Below, in pieces: positions 48,199-59,971 of a DNA stretch of 64,000 bases (positions within the stretch are counted from its first letter, which is position 1; the number at the start of each line of letters is the position of its first letter). The stretch is from Zygnema cylindricum. Lineage: Eukaryota; Streptophyta; Zygnematophyceae; Zygnematales; Zygnemataceae. The notes beneath the pieces were generated by a model, which was not told where the DNA came from, made no database searches, and saw nothing but the letters and a program-made list of their open reading frames with translations. The position numbers and the translations under genes are program-made. Where the stretch lies: positions 651,954 through 715,953 of the forward strand of contig JBBHKE010001973.1 in NCBI GenBank assembly GCA_037447655.1, given 5' to 3'.

Positions 48199-49151
48199 TG
48201 AAATCCTGAGACCTCCATAAGTCCTCAGAGTGGACAGCTTCCAAGAATTCTCTAGGATAATCCTGACCCCTTTGTGTTTCAGCAAAAATAACTGCCACCC
48301 TCGCAGATAAAAACTCTGACCACCTGCACCCCTGTGAAGGCAAGACTCCCCTGAGTTGATAGCAAAAAGAATCTCTGAATTTTCTACCTTGAGCAGTAAG
48401 TTATGGAGGGTCAAAGTTGACCTTTTGTACAGAAGCTCTCTGGGAGTGAGGGTCCTATCTTCTAATTTTTCTAAGTCCTATCTCTCTCACAAACTCTATC
48501 TACTGATGTACGGAACCAATCATATTACAGTTCCGTACGCAAAAGTACAGCTGCCGGTGTACTTTATGGACAGACATTGTGCCCACAAACGATGCCCACA
48601 AACCGCCGAATTCGTCTTCCGCGATCTCGGCGGTAATTCCGACCGTCCGATTAAACTCGCATTTGATCGTAGCCGTAATAAATACATGCACGGTATTTGT
48701 TTCGCTTACGAAATCAATGCGCGGTATTGATTTCTTATCCGTACCGCAATTCGTACTTTTACACTACCATATCTATGTATCCCGTTAACAGTTATAGTTA
48801 AATGATTTATCCCACGTGTAAATGTTTAAATCATTATCGTACTATATACTATATAAGACTACTTCTAGACTTAACGGCTAAGGCTACCAGCTATCTACTC
48901 TTTGTCGGCCGGTAGGTACCAGGATCAAATCCTGTCGCCGACACATACCTTTTAGTAATTAATCCCCTAACCAATATAAATTTCGGGTAAACCTCAGGAT
49001 AACCTAGGTAGCCATGGCTCTAGCTTCCTCTCCAATTTCTGAGTGACTACGACAATTTTGAGAGTTGGAGAGAGAAGTTAGAGGTAGACTGCCTCGGCTT
49101 CTTTATTTCTATTCAGACCTAGAAAATACTTAAAAACCATTAATTTCTACA
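48199..49151 (-). repeat. LTR between copia elements A and D (953 bp)
   Basis: Starts tgaaatcctgagacctcc and ends ...tttctaca at 49151, beside the polypurine tract of element D. Compared with the LTR of element C (1048 bp) it lacks about 95 bp near 48585, where C has 'atccggattcgctcc'. Contains a tRNA-like hairpin at 48903-48943. Confidence 0.8.
48903..48943 (+). other. tRNA-like hairpin in the LTR between A and D
   Basis: Outer stem tgtcggc (48903-48909) with gccgaca (48937-48943), a perfect 7-bp stem like a tRNA acceptor stem, around the inner hairpin cagga-tcaaa-tcctg. Confidence 0.5.
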
Positions 49152-49295
49152 CTCCCCTTATTTTCTAGTCAATTCTTAATTTCAGACCACACTTCTCCCT
49201 GCAAAAAATTAGCTTAGGGGAAGGCACAGGTTTGGTCATCATATCTGCTACCATCTCACTATCTGGTCGGTACTCTAAACTGATTATTTTATTTT

Positions 49296-50147
49296 CTACT
49301 TTCTCTCTAACAAAGCTGAGTCTAATGTCCATATGTTTTGCTTTAAAATGATGTTTAGGATTGGCAGAAATAGCAATTGCTGCTTGATTATCACAAAATA
49401 TTTTCTGCACACCACTCTTAAGATGACCAAGTTCACCAGTAAAGACTTGACCCACATCAATTCTTTTACAGCAGAGCAAAAGGCAATATACTCAGCCTCC
49501 ATGGTGGACTGAGCAATAACCTTTTGCTGTTTGCTACTCCAACAGCAAGCCCCATCACCCACATATAATACATATCCAGGAGTGCATCTCCTCATCGGAG
49601 CATCACCATAACTAGCATCACTCCAAGTAGTGATGTCAGTATTCTCCCCACCCAAATGCAACCATAGATCCCTAGTTCCTATCAAGTATCTAAGGACTCT
49701 CTTAGCTACCTCCCAGTCCTTCTTAGTGGGAGCATTTAGACTTCTACTCAGCACTCCTACAGCTGTAGCTAAATCCGGCCGGGTACAATTCATAAAATAG
49801 ATTAGACTTCCCACTACTTGCCTGTAAGGAATAGTCGGCATGAACTTCTGTTCTTCAGGAGATAATTCCTCGTCTAAGACTATGACTCCTTCTTCCTCAC
49901 TCCCCTCACTTCCCTTTTTCAACTCCATTGGAGTAGTACAACTATGAGCTTTATCCATTTGAAATTTTTCAAGCATGTTCCCTATTGCTTCCTTTTGAGT
50001 CAATATTATAATCTTTTTTTTTCGGTCTCTCTCTACTTGAATTCCCAAAATATATTTTGCTTCCCCCATATCCTTCATTTCAAATCTCCCCTTAAGATTG
50101 GTTTTCAGTTTATTAGTTTTTTCTATTGATTTACTTAAAACAAGCAA
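49296..50147 (-). pseudogene. Element D reverse transcriptase C-terminus and RNase H block
   Basis: Open for 283 codons: starts MLVLSKSIEKTNKL just after the YVDD box (near 50155), continues through RFEMKDMGEAKYILGIQV, YFMNCTRPDLATAVGVLSRSL and RVLRYLIGTRDLWL to the RNase H motifs TTWSDASYGD and STMEAEYIAF, then shifts frame near 49440 into the last RNase H piece at 49165-49479. Confidence 0.85.
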
Positions 50148-52059
50148 ATCATCAACATAAATTGCAATAAATATAAAACCTTCCTCATCTTCAAAAACAT
50201 AGATTTAGTGATCTGAGCTGATTCGAATATATCCCAGACCGGTAAAAAACTCATCAAGCTTCTTATTCCACTGTCGAGGCGCGTGTTTCAAACCGTAAAG
50301 AAATTTAATCAGTTGGCATACCTTACTCTCCTCTCCTTCCTCCACAAATCCTTCAGGTTGTCGCAAAAAGATCTCCTCTTCGAATTCTCCATGCAAAATG
50401 GTTGTCTTGATGTCCATCTGGTGCACCTCCATGTCTTCCGTTGCTGCTAGACTGAGAAGTATGCGGACGGAGGGAAATCAAACGACCGAGGCAAAGGTTT
50501 CCTCATAGCCGATTCCTTCTTTTTGTGTAAATCCTTTTGCCTCTAATCGGACTTTGTAACGCTCAATGGTGTTATCAGGGTTCAGTTTTAATTTGAAAAC
50601 CCACTTACAACCGATTGGTATTTGGTTAGGTGGATAGTCCACCAGCTCCTAAGTATCGGCTGCCATAATTGAGGCCATCTCCTCATTGATGGCTGTCTTC
50701 CACCGGTTTCTTTCTAGAAAAGTCATCGCCTCTCTATAAGTTTGAGGTTTATCTTGATGAGATAATTTTGTTACCTTGTTATTAACCTGTTTTCCTTGCA
50801 ATCTTTTCCTACTTCTCCTTTCCCCCCTCAAAATCTGCGGCTGGAATAGATGGTTATCGTGGGTTTTTTTTAACAATCTCGGCTTCTCCCCTATCCCTTG
50901 ATGCCAAATCAATTTCCACCACGTCTTCCGCTTTGGGTAGAGTTGTTTTTGGACTTTCCACGACAGAGTCCTTTTCGGTCTGATTTGTGGCTGCAAGAAT
51001 GTCATCTTCTCTAAAACCTGGATAGTTAGGAAGCTCAAAGTCATCGGAATTTTCTAGACTTAAATCTGATTTTTACTGACTTCGTATATTTGAAAGGATC
51101 CACAGACTTTCCTTCATCCATAACTACTAGATGTTTTACTGAGATTATATATTCCCTTTTTAGATCATAAACTCTATATCCTTTAACATGTTCATCATAT
51201 CCTAATAAGTATCCCGGTTTTCCTTTAGGATCTAGCTTCCAATTGGACCGATCTGTATCTATACTGAATACTTGATTGCCGAAAACCTTTAAGTGAGATA
51301 TGTTTGGTTTCTAGCCTGTCTATCTCTCATAAGGTGTTTGATCTTTTATAGCTGAAGTAAGAACTATATTTTTGAGATAATTAGCGCAGTTCATTGCTTC
51401 TACCCAAAATCTTTTTCCTATCTTTTTATCTGACAACATACTTTTATCACTATCACTTAGTGTTCTATTTAACCTTTCTGCTACCCCATTCTGTTCCATA
51501 TTTTCTGGAACTGTCTTTTGGTGTTGGACCCCATCTTCCCTCAGAAAATCCTCAAACTGGTTAGAAGTATACTCTCCACCATTGTCACTCCTTACTCTCT
51601 TCATTGGAGTTTCATGGAGTTTTTCGCTCCATGCTTTATATTGTCTAAAACAATCCTCAGCTTATGACTTGTTTTTCAAAAAATACACCCGGGAATACCG
51701 AGACCAATCATCAGTTATAATCATCATAAATCTCTTTCCCCCCGGTGAGGGCACTTTAGCCGGACCCCAAATATCTGTGTGTACTAGATCTAGAAGTTTT
51801 TTCTCCCTTATAGGTGGTTGTTTTAGGAAAGGGTAATCTGTGTGTTTTACCTTGAGCACATCGAATATAATCACTTATATTATCATTCTCACTGAACTTA
51901 ATCCCTTCCACCACTCCCATGTTTTTCATCTCTCTTAACTTGTCTAGATTCACATGCCCAAGCCTCTTATGACACATCATAATATCATGAACACCAGCAT
52001 AATAAAGTTTCTTCTTTTCATTACTTAAAATCAGCCTAAACATCCCATGGCTACCTTTC

Positions 52060-52122
52060 TCACCAATGAAATAGACATCCTCCTCAAAGCTAGCAATGAA
52101 ATAGACATCCTCCTCAAAGCTA
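52060..52122. repeat. 30-bp in-frame duplication in element D
   Basis: agcaatgaaatagacatcct...caaag is present twice in tandem, giving ASFEEDVYFI twice in the protein between protease and pre-integrase. Elements A and C have one copy. Confidence 0.9.
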
Positions 52123-53423
52123 GCAGTAAAAACTCCTTCCCTAGTGCTAGTGAAAAAACCCTTATCACATAATACTGATGTAGAGATAAGATTTTTGATC
52201 AGCTCCGGAATAAACAATACACCGGAGAATGTTAATATGGATGTCTTTCCTTCTACTAACACTGTCAGATCTACCGATCCTACAAGAGTAGTGGTGACTA
52301 TCCTCCTATCCCCGTACTCTATCTCTACAGTGGGAATCTTTCTTATCTTAGTGAACCGGTGCCTATCCTTACACATGTGCATGGAGGCACCCGAATCTAC
52401 AATCCAACCTGCTTCACCTTTCAATCCACCGTAAGCACATTTCTGCCTTCGTGGAATTTCGACCTCATTTTTCGCCTCCAACTCCTCTTCTAAAAGGAGC
52501 TCATCGTCCTCGTCCTCGGATTCCGACTCATGTAACTGTATCACAAAGGCCTTTTTCTTTCCTCTCGGGGTACCACCAGTCTGCCACTCCTTTAACCGAA
52601 GCTAGGTTAGCTTAGTGCACTCTGCCATATAGTGCCCAAGTTTCTTACAAAAATGACATAAACCATTGGGAGCCCTTGGTCCAAATTCAACGGTATGATT
52701 TTTCTGCTCCCTCTCTCCATAGTTTTCGACCGGTTTCTGGGAATCCTTGTTCCTCGAATCGGTCGCATTTGCCAAGGCTTGGCCACTCTTTCCTCCCCTT
52801 CCAATCTCAATCGTATTCTCCCGAACGAGAATCATCCCTACCACTGAGTTCTATATCCATCTTGAGTCTGGCTAGTCATGCACACAGTTGAGTATGTTCT
52901 CGAACTCATCGGGTAACTTCATCAGTAAACAGTTAACCTTTTCTTTTTCACTAAAATATTTTCCCGCATCTCTAGCTCCATGAAGAGTGTAGCAAGCTCA
53001 TTGCAAAAATCCAACATCTTCCCCCCTTTGTATACATACTCTTTAACTTTTTGATCAGCCAATTGTTGTTGCTGAATCGTACCACTTCAGTACATCTCTA
53101 TGAGAGCCATCCAAAGATCAGATGCCCTTTCTACCTGCAAATGAGGACATGCAAGTCCTTGAGTGAGATGGCGTAGGATGAAGTGCTTTGCCGCCATATT
53201 GTTGAAGTCCCAGGTTTCAGTATCATTCTCCTCGTTCCTCGCAATAGGTGACATGAATGCTACACCAGTTGCTTTTGGTGTGGTCGCCTCCTTCTCCCTT
53301 CCTTTGTCCACCACCTCTCATTCTTTTGTTTCCTCCGTTGAAGGTGAATCCTCTTTTCTGGTGAATCTGCTTCCTCCAAACCCTGGAGGAATTCCAAGAC
53401 TTGATGGATGTTGTTCTTTGGTC

Positions 53424-54928
53424 TAAAATAGACTGCAGAAGCGACCCAAACTATCATGAAAGAAGCTAAGCAAAAATAGTTAGTTGAACAATCATTTGAA
53501 ATGCATCCTCCATTTAACATACATCAACTAAGGTTTGATGGAAAAATCAACATAAACAAACCTTAGGACAACATCTAAGGTTTGATGGAATAATAAAAAT
53601 AAGCAAACCCTAGGACATATGCATAAACAATGCATATCAAACATATATATAAAATAACATAAATAAATTATAACAAACAAATGCATTACACATAAACAAA
53701 AGTATAATCAAAGTATAATTAAATAATCATTATATCATTCAAAGTGCATGACCTAATCGACAACCCTAAAATACTACATCTTTGGTCCCCACTTTACTAA
53801 CCAACATTGATGATTAATTCCTAACAAAGCTCATTCCTATATATGTACACTTGTGAGTTGTCAATGAATCGCTAGATGTCAAAATAGCCAACGTAACTTC
53901 CACTAAGTAGTATTACATCATGAGAATCTATTACGACAAATAATCCTAATTGTAAGTGTACACCTGATAGTCGACCAATCATAAGAGTACACTTGTCTGC
54001 AAGTACGACACTGCATACACACAAATTAAAATACCGAAACCGTAATTGACCACCTAAATTGAAACTGTAATAATCAACACTAAAATATTAATTCACGTAA
54101 GACAAGACAATGTTGTTTCAAATATTTATACCGACGCGACCGCAAAATATGCGTCATAAGCGACAACTTGCTTAGTCACTCGTAGATAAATCCAGGTAGT
54201 GAACCGACATCGTATATGTACGGTCCACCTAATAATACGTCATTAAAGATAATGAGATCCCTTGAAAATATCGGCGGACGCCGTCCGCCTTCCACGTGTA
54301 CCACGAATCACTTGTCCAAATTAAACCGTACCTTCCAAAAATTTACAGGTACACGAAATCTCACAAAATTGTATGCTGACTCATGCTGAGTCACTCAACG
54401 AAACTCCTCAAATTTTGTCAAACAATCCGGAACGTCCAAAAAAAAAAAATATCGTGTGATTGACGCGATTTCGCGTCACCACTACATAAAAAATCTCGGC
54501 GGCCTATATCCGCCGTCCGTCGCTCTTAATCGGCACCCTTGATATCGCGCCGCGTGGTCATGAAAATCCACTTGTGGAAACCTCGTCACCACCATCCGAA
54601 ATTGTCCGTACCGCAATTTTGTTCCTCGTCATAAATGCGCCTGCAAAAAATAAGTACACCGGTCCCCAAAAAGATTCTATGTACCGGCGGCGTACATTTT
54701 ATATATCCCACGTGTCGCATTATGTACTTTACGTACGACATACCATTTTATCTTCGTCGATTATCTCACGTCGGTTCGCTTCGCGATCCACCGTCCATTT
54801 CCTCTCACATTTCGCGCCACTCATTTATTCCATTAATTTTACTCGTACATCTAATTCCCCCGAACCGCAAACTGTTCAAAAACTCCACAGTAGATCATGT
54901 AAAATATATACGCACGAAACGTCGCGTG
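53424..54928. other. Non-element DNA between copia D and C
   Basis: About 1.5 kb without gag or LTR similarity. It has a twofold repeat of about 47 bp (taaggtttgatggaa..., near 53530-53620), then AT-rich DNA (53630-54150) and a more GC-rich part with 'ccgccgtccg' words (54260-54560). No gene recognised. Confidence 0.5.
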
Positions 54929-55334
54929 TGAAACTTTGAGACCTCCATAAGTCCTCAGAGTGGACAGCTTCCAACAAGCCTCTAGAATAATCCTGACCCC
55001 TTTGTGTTTAAGCAAAATTACCTGCCACCCTGGCAGACAAATACTCTGACCACCTGCAACCCTGTGAAGGTAAGACTCCCCTGAGTTGAGAGCAAAAAGA
55101 ATCTCTGAATTTGCTCCCCTGAGTAGTAAGTTATCGAGGGTCAAAGTTGACCTTTTGGACAGAAGCTCTCTGGGAGAGAGGGTCCTATCTTCTAATTTTT
55201 CTAAGTCCTATCTCTCTCACAAACTCTATCTACTGATGTACGGAACCAATCAGAATACAGTTCCGTACGCAAAAGTACAGCTGCCGGTGTACTTTATGTA
55301 CACACATTGTACGACATGGCCTAAATGTCCACAC
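54929..55334 (-). repeat. LTR of copia element C, left part (406 bp)
   Basis: Begins tgaaactttgagacctcc and runs to CACAC (55330-55334), where element B interrupts it. Continuation at 59972 restores the order seen in the LTR of element A (atgtc...aatatccggattcgc). Total uninterrupted LTR is 1048 bp. Confidence 0.85.
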
Positions 55335-56642
55335 TAAAACTCTGAGACCTCCATTGGCCCTCAGAGTATGCAGATCCAAAAGAAGTTAATCTAGATAGTG
55401 CCGACTCCAACTTGATATAAACCCAAATGATTGACCCTTTGACAATCATAACCCCATTAAAGCTTCCCCCCTGTGATGTAAGAATTTCTGTGTGCTTAAT
55501 TCCACCACAGAATGCAAAGATAGAATATGAGATTTGGACACATTCCCCCACTTTGACTTTTCCTTAGAAATGCAGCCACCCAGGCAGGCAAAACTCTGAC
55601 CGATTACACCTCTGTATAGCTTGGACTCCCCTGAGTCCGTAGCAATAAAAATCACTGAAATTGGTCAACTGAGTTGATAGTTATGGCTGGCCAAAGTTTG
55701 CCATTTATACAAGGTGCTCTCTGGGAGATCCAGCTACCTACCCGAAATATTCTAAGTCCTAAACCCCTCTCTAAACCCTCCAGTACTCAGGTACGGACCA
55801 ATCACATTACTGTATAGTACATAAAGGTACAGATGTCGGTGTACCTTTTGTACGATCATCGTACGACATGGCTAAAAAGTCAACAAATGTCCTAACCGGA
55901 TTCGCTCTTATAATCTCCGGAATTCCTGCCTCCAAATCTTATCTCTCCACGTGGCGCCAGGTCATGCCGCGTCATAAAAATGGTACCGTACAAGAAAGTA
56001 CAAGTGCCGGAGTACTTTCTGTACGTACATTGTACGATGTCGCCATAGTGCGACATTTGTCACTCCCGGATTTGTTTTCTGCCGTTCCGGAAATTCCGTA
56101 ATCCCGTACGATGTTGCCACGTGTCATCCGGAGTGGCGGCGTCTGCAAACTGCCAAATTTTCCTTTCCGCGATGTCGGCGCTAACCACGGCCGTCCGATT
56201 TACATCGTAATTAAAACGGACCGTCGAAATACATGTCTGTACTATTTATTTCGTCCGGTACTAAAAATACAACTGTGTCTATGCCCTATATACCGTAACC
56301 CAGTTAAATGGAAAATCCTACCTATAACTATTTAAATATTTATCAAACCCCATACGTACTAGCACTAGTCCTAGGCTAAAGGGACAAAGCTAACGGCTAC
56401 GGGATGTTTGACGGACGACAAGTTCCAAGATCAATTCCTGGGTCGTCGAATACCTTTTTGGTAAACATACCTATTATCTATTCCTGTCTCTCTGGAGAGC
56501 TTAAGCAGCCATGGCTCTAGCTCCCTCTCCAGCCTTCAGTGACTACAACAAGTGTGGGGGCTTGGAGAGGGGAGTTAGAGGCAGACTGCCTTTGCCTTTT
56601 TCTATCCTATTTACAGACTTAGAAAATACACAAATATCAACA
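55335..56642 (-). repeat. 3' LTR of non-autonomous element B (1308 bp)
   Basis: Starts taaaactctgagacctcc at 55335 and ends aaatatcaaca at 56642, followed by the polypurine tract (ctccccttattttc on the plus strand). It has exactly the same length as the 5' LTR at 58659-59966. The terminal A in place of the usual CA end (plus strand TA) is shared by both LTRs. Confidence 0.9.
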
Positions 56643-56895
56643 CTCCCCTTATTTTCTAGTATATTTTCCTTTCAACTCCCACACAATAAAAACCAAAATA
56701 CTCCCTCCCAATTTTATTTTATTTTTTTCCTTTTCCTTTTTCCTTTTCCTTTTATAAACCTTTATGACAATACCCTCACATTTTAAAAGGTCCATTAGAT
56801 GAGCTGAAATAAACATTCGATCTTGTTGATCACATATTTTATTAAGCATCCCAATTTTCATAACCCCGAGCTAAGATTTATCCACCTCATCACTT

Positions 56896-57237
56896 TTAAT
56901 CCACACACAACCCGATTTCTCTCTTGCAATCCAACGAGCCAGCCCCATCTCCAATCTGCAACATATACCCGGATGATAACCCTTTTACAAGCACATCTTC
57001 ACAAGCGACATCACACCAAGTAGTGATGTCAGATCCATCCACCTCCAAATATTCCCAAAAAACACTAGTCCCCACTAAGTTCCTCATAAGATCTACATCT
57101 TCCGTATTCATATTTTTATCCATGATAACTACCCCATTTTCTGAACTTACCTCACTCTCTCCCATGGAATTCTTTCCACTATCACTTTTTATTATAATTC
57201 CAAATAAATATTTCTTCTCCCCTAAACCTTTAATCAA
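56896..57237 (-). pseudogene. Collapsed RT/RNase H remnant inside element B
   Basis: In about 110 codons it strings together small pieces of copia pol in the right order: EKKYLFGI (from the RT motif AKYILGI), VIMDKN (from VLDEEL), DGSDITTWCDVACEDV (RNase H TTWSDASYGDA) and SGYMLQIGDGAGSLDCKR. Large parts between them, including the catalytic RT box, are deleted. It shows that element B arose by internal deletion of an autonomous copia element. Confidence 0.75.
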
Positions 57238-58658
57238 TATTTCTCTTCTCCCCTATCCTTTAAAAACTCTTCGAGTTTCACTTCTCCCCTTTCCTCGAAA
57301 TCCGTTGAAGTCTCCCTTTCCGACCAGTTTTCAGTTTCCCTATTATCTATAAAATTATCGTCATTAATTTTATCTTTCCCGTTTTCACTTATGGATCCTT
57401 TATCTGAATTTCTCATTTCTAAGTCATACACTCTACACTTCTCGACATCCTCAAGTACCTCCTCTCTCTTTACTTCCCTTATACCTCCAAAAGCACACTG
57501 TTGCTTTCGTGGAATTTCTGTGTGCTTTTCTCTCTTCCCCATACTACTAATCCGGAGAAGCTCTAAAAAATCTTCATCCTCTTTCTCCTCTTCCCCTTCT
57601 TCCTCCTCATCCACATTCCAACTTCTAAGTTTTTCCAAACAAGGGCATTCCTCCATATAATGACCCGGTTCCCTACAAAAGAAGCAAACCCCCTTTTTCA
57701 AAGCTCCCCTTTCTTTTCCTCTCCCTCTCTTTCCACCAAAGTTCCGATAAGGTTTACCTTTGTCTTTCTTTCTCTCATCACGCTTCCGCTCGTCACCACC
57801 GTTCCTCTCATCACGCTTCCGCTCGTCACCGCCGTTCCTCTCATCACGCTTCCGCCAATCACCACCAGCTGAAAATGCATTGACCCTGTCCCTTCCCCTA
57901 CGAAGCTCCAAAGTGCTTTCCCTCACAAGAATTATCCCAATGGTAAAGCTCCAAGTCCATGAGGAACCATCAAGTGCCTGCATACGACAAATGATGTTTT
58001 CGTACTCATCTGGGAGTTTCATAAGTAGTGTATTAATCTTACTCTCCTCAGATCTACATATCCCTCACTAGCTAGCTCAACATATAACGCAGCAATATCA
58101 TTGCAAAACTCTATCATGCTACCGCATTTGTAAACGTAGGCCTCTATTTCCTGTTTTACTAATTGCTGCCTTTGAATACTCTCACTCTTATAAATCTGAC
58201 TTAGTGCTTCCCATATCTCTGAAGACTTGGTTAGACTTAAAACGGTGATACCTATCGACTTAGACACATATCTAAGTATGAGATGTTTTGCTATAGTGTT
58301 TTTGTATTCCCATATTTTTCTGTCATTTTCTTCAGTTTTTATCCTTACATGTGATACCATAGCTGAGAGCCTAGCTCCCCTCACCATAGGTGTCCCTTTT
58401 TCCTTCTCCCCTATTTCCCCATCCACGGAAAGATTTTTCCCTTCACCTTCCGTTGCATCTGAACTCCGGTTGATATTCTGGGCAGCCTCAGATGAATCTC
58501 CATAGTAAGCTCCTCCAAAGCCAGGTGGCGGACATCTCACTTGTCCCGCAACAATTCCCCATAAGTGCTTCTCGAAAAGCAATCCCTCCATTGTAAACGC
58601 CCAATAAGTGAAGCCTGTTCCATCAAACATAGGCACCCTAGATGGTGGGCCCATAACC
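57234..58658 (-). CDS. Gag of element B, one frameshift
   Basis: Starts at the ATG within the primer-binding site (58654) with MGPPSRVPMFDGTGFTYWAF, the copia gag N-terminus. It continues through RKIWEYKNTIAKHLILRYV, SSEIWEALSQIY and VKQEIEAYVYK. A single frameshift near 58035-58050 leads into KINTLLMKLPDEYENII, then a charged stretch with an 11-residue tandem repeat (57770-57860) and the zinc knuckle CFFCREPGHYMEEC, then an acidic tail. Gag forms the cytoplasmic particle and binds RNA. Apart from the frameshift it is far better kept than gag in elements A and D. Confidence 0.8.
57770..57860. repeat. 33-bp tandem repeat within gag of element B
   Basis: About 2.7 copies of a 33-bp unit (containing tcatcacgcttccgctcgtc) code for a repeated charged word, DERNGGDERKR, just before the zinc knuckle. 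Confidence 0.85.
58647..58658 (-). promoter_or_regulatory. Primer-binding site of element B (initiator tRNA-Met anticodon loop type)
   Basis: Same GGTTATGGGCCC on the minus strand, directly after the LTR end (...GTTTTA). The gag ATG (58654-58652) lies inside it, as in element A. Confidence 0.75.
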
Positions 58659-59966
58659 TAAAACTTTGAGACCTCCATTGGTCCTCAGAGTAAGCAGATC
58701 CAAAAAGAAGTTTATCTACATAATGCCGACTCCAAGTTGATATAAACCCAAATGACTGACCCCTTGACAATCAGAACCCAAATATAGATTCACCTTGTGA
58801 AATAACACTTTCTGTGTGGTCAGTTCCACCACAGAATGTAAAGTTAGAATATGAGATTTGGACACATTCACCCACTTTGACTTTCTCTTAGAAATACCGC
58901 CACTCTGGCATACAAAAACTCTGACCAACTAACCCCTGTGTAGCCTAGACTCCCCTGAGTCCGCAGCAAAAAGAATCACTGAAAATGGTCAAGTAAATTG
59001 ATAGTTATGGCTGGCCAAAGTTTGCCATATATACAAGGTGCTCTGTGGGAGAGTCAACTATCTACCCGAAATATTCTAAGTCCTAAACCCCTCTCTAAAC
59101 CCTCTAGTACTGAGGTACGGACCCATCACATTACTGTAGAGTACATAAAGGTACAGATGCCGGTGTACCTTTTGTACGGTCATCGTACGATATGGCTTAA
59201 AAATCAACAAATGTCCTAACCGGATTCGCTCTTATAATCTCCGGAATTCCTGCCTCCAAATCTTATCTCTCCACGTGGCGCCAGGTCATGCCGCATCATA
59301 AAAATGGTACCGTACAAGAAAGTACAAGTGCCGGAGTACTTTCTGTACGTACATTGTGCGATGTCGCCATAGTGCGACATTTGTCACTCTTGGATTTGTT
59401 TTCTGCCGTTTTGGAAATTTCGTAATCCCGTTCGATGTTGCCAAGTGTCATCCGGATTGGCGGCGTCTGCAAACTACCAAATTTTCCTTTCCGCGATGTC
59501 GGCGCTAACCACGGCCATGCGATTTACATCGTAATTAAAACTGACCGTCGAAATAAATGTCCGTACTATTTATTTCGTCCGGTACTAAAAATACAACTGT
59601 TTCTATGCCCTATATACCGTAACCCAGTTAAATGGAAAATCCTACCTATAATTATTTAAATATTTATCAAACCCTATACGTACTAGCACTAGTCCTAGGC
59701 TAAAGGGACAAAGCTAATGGCTACGAGATGTTTGATGGACTGCAGGTACCAGGATCAATTCCTGGGTCCGTCAAATACCTTTTTGGTAAACATACCTATT
59801 ATCTATTCCTGTCTCTCTGGAGAGCTTAGGCAGCCATGGCTCTTGCTCCCTCTCCAGCCTTCAGTGACTACAACAAGTGTGGGGGCTATGAGAAGGGAGT
59901 CAGAGGCAGACTGCCTCTACTCTTTTTCCATCTAGGAAATACCTAGAAAATACCCAAATATCAACA
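58659..59966 (-). repeat. 5' LTR of element B (1308 bp)
   Basis: Starts taaaactttgagacctcc and ends aaatatcaaca, then target duplication CACAC (59967-59971). Some tens of differences from the 3' LTR (for example aaccc...tagat against the 3' copy near 55445-55480, and gccaagtgt against gccacgtgt) show that the insertion is not brand new. Confidence 0.9.
59731..59775 (+). other. tRNA-like hairpin in the 5' LTR of element B
   Basis: Outer stem tttgatgga (59731-59739) with tccgtcaaa (59767-59775), one G-T pair, enclosing ccagga-tcaat-tcctgg. The 3' LTR copy (56407-56449) has tttgacgga but a weaker right side. Confidence 0.5.
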
Positions 59967-59971
59967 CACAC

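Larger units (their letters stand above)
49152..53423 (-). pseudogene. Copia element D gag-pol, 5' end missing
   Basis: Minus-strand order: gag piece (53087-53314 and upstream to about 53423), zinc knuckle CHFCKKLGHYMAEC (52602-52844), protease with DSGAS and pre-integrase HKRLGHVNLDKL (51756-52544), integrase with VHTDIWGP (51662-51874) and SDNGGEY plus NGVAERLNRTL (51320-51604), linker (50649-51044), RT with YGLKHAPRQW (50205-50432), and RT end to RNase H (49165-50147). Several frameshifts and stops break it. The gag start, primer-binding site and 5' LTR are absent; unrelated sequence begins at about 53424. Confidence 0.9.
55335..59966 (-). mobile_element. Element B: short gag-only (TR-GAG-like) copia-derived retrotransposon
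   Basis: Complete insertion of 4632 bp: two 1308-bp LTRs, a 2016-bp interior and a 5-bp target duplication CACAC (55330-55334 and 59967-59971), inserted in the LTR of element C. The interior has the primer-binding site, gag with zinc knuckle and a polypurine tract, but no protease, integrase or full RT. This matches the plan of plant TR-GAG non-autonomous elements, which must borrow pol proteins. Similarity of LTR ends and primer-binding site to elements A and C suggests these families as helpers. Confidence 0.88.
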
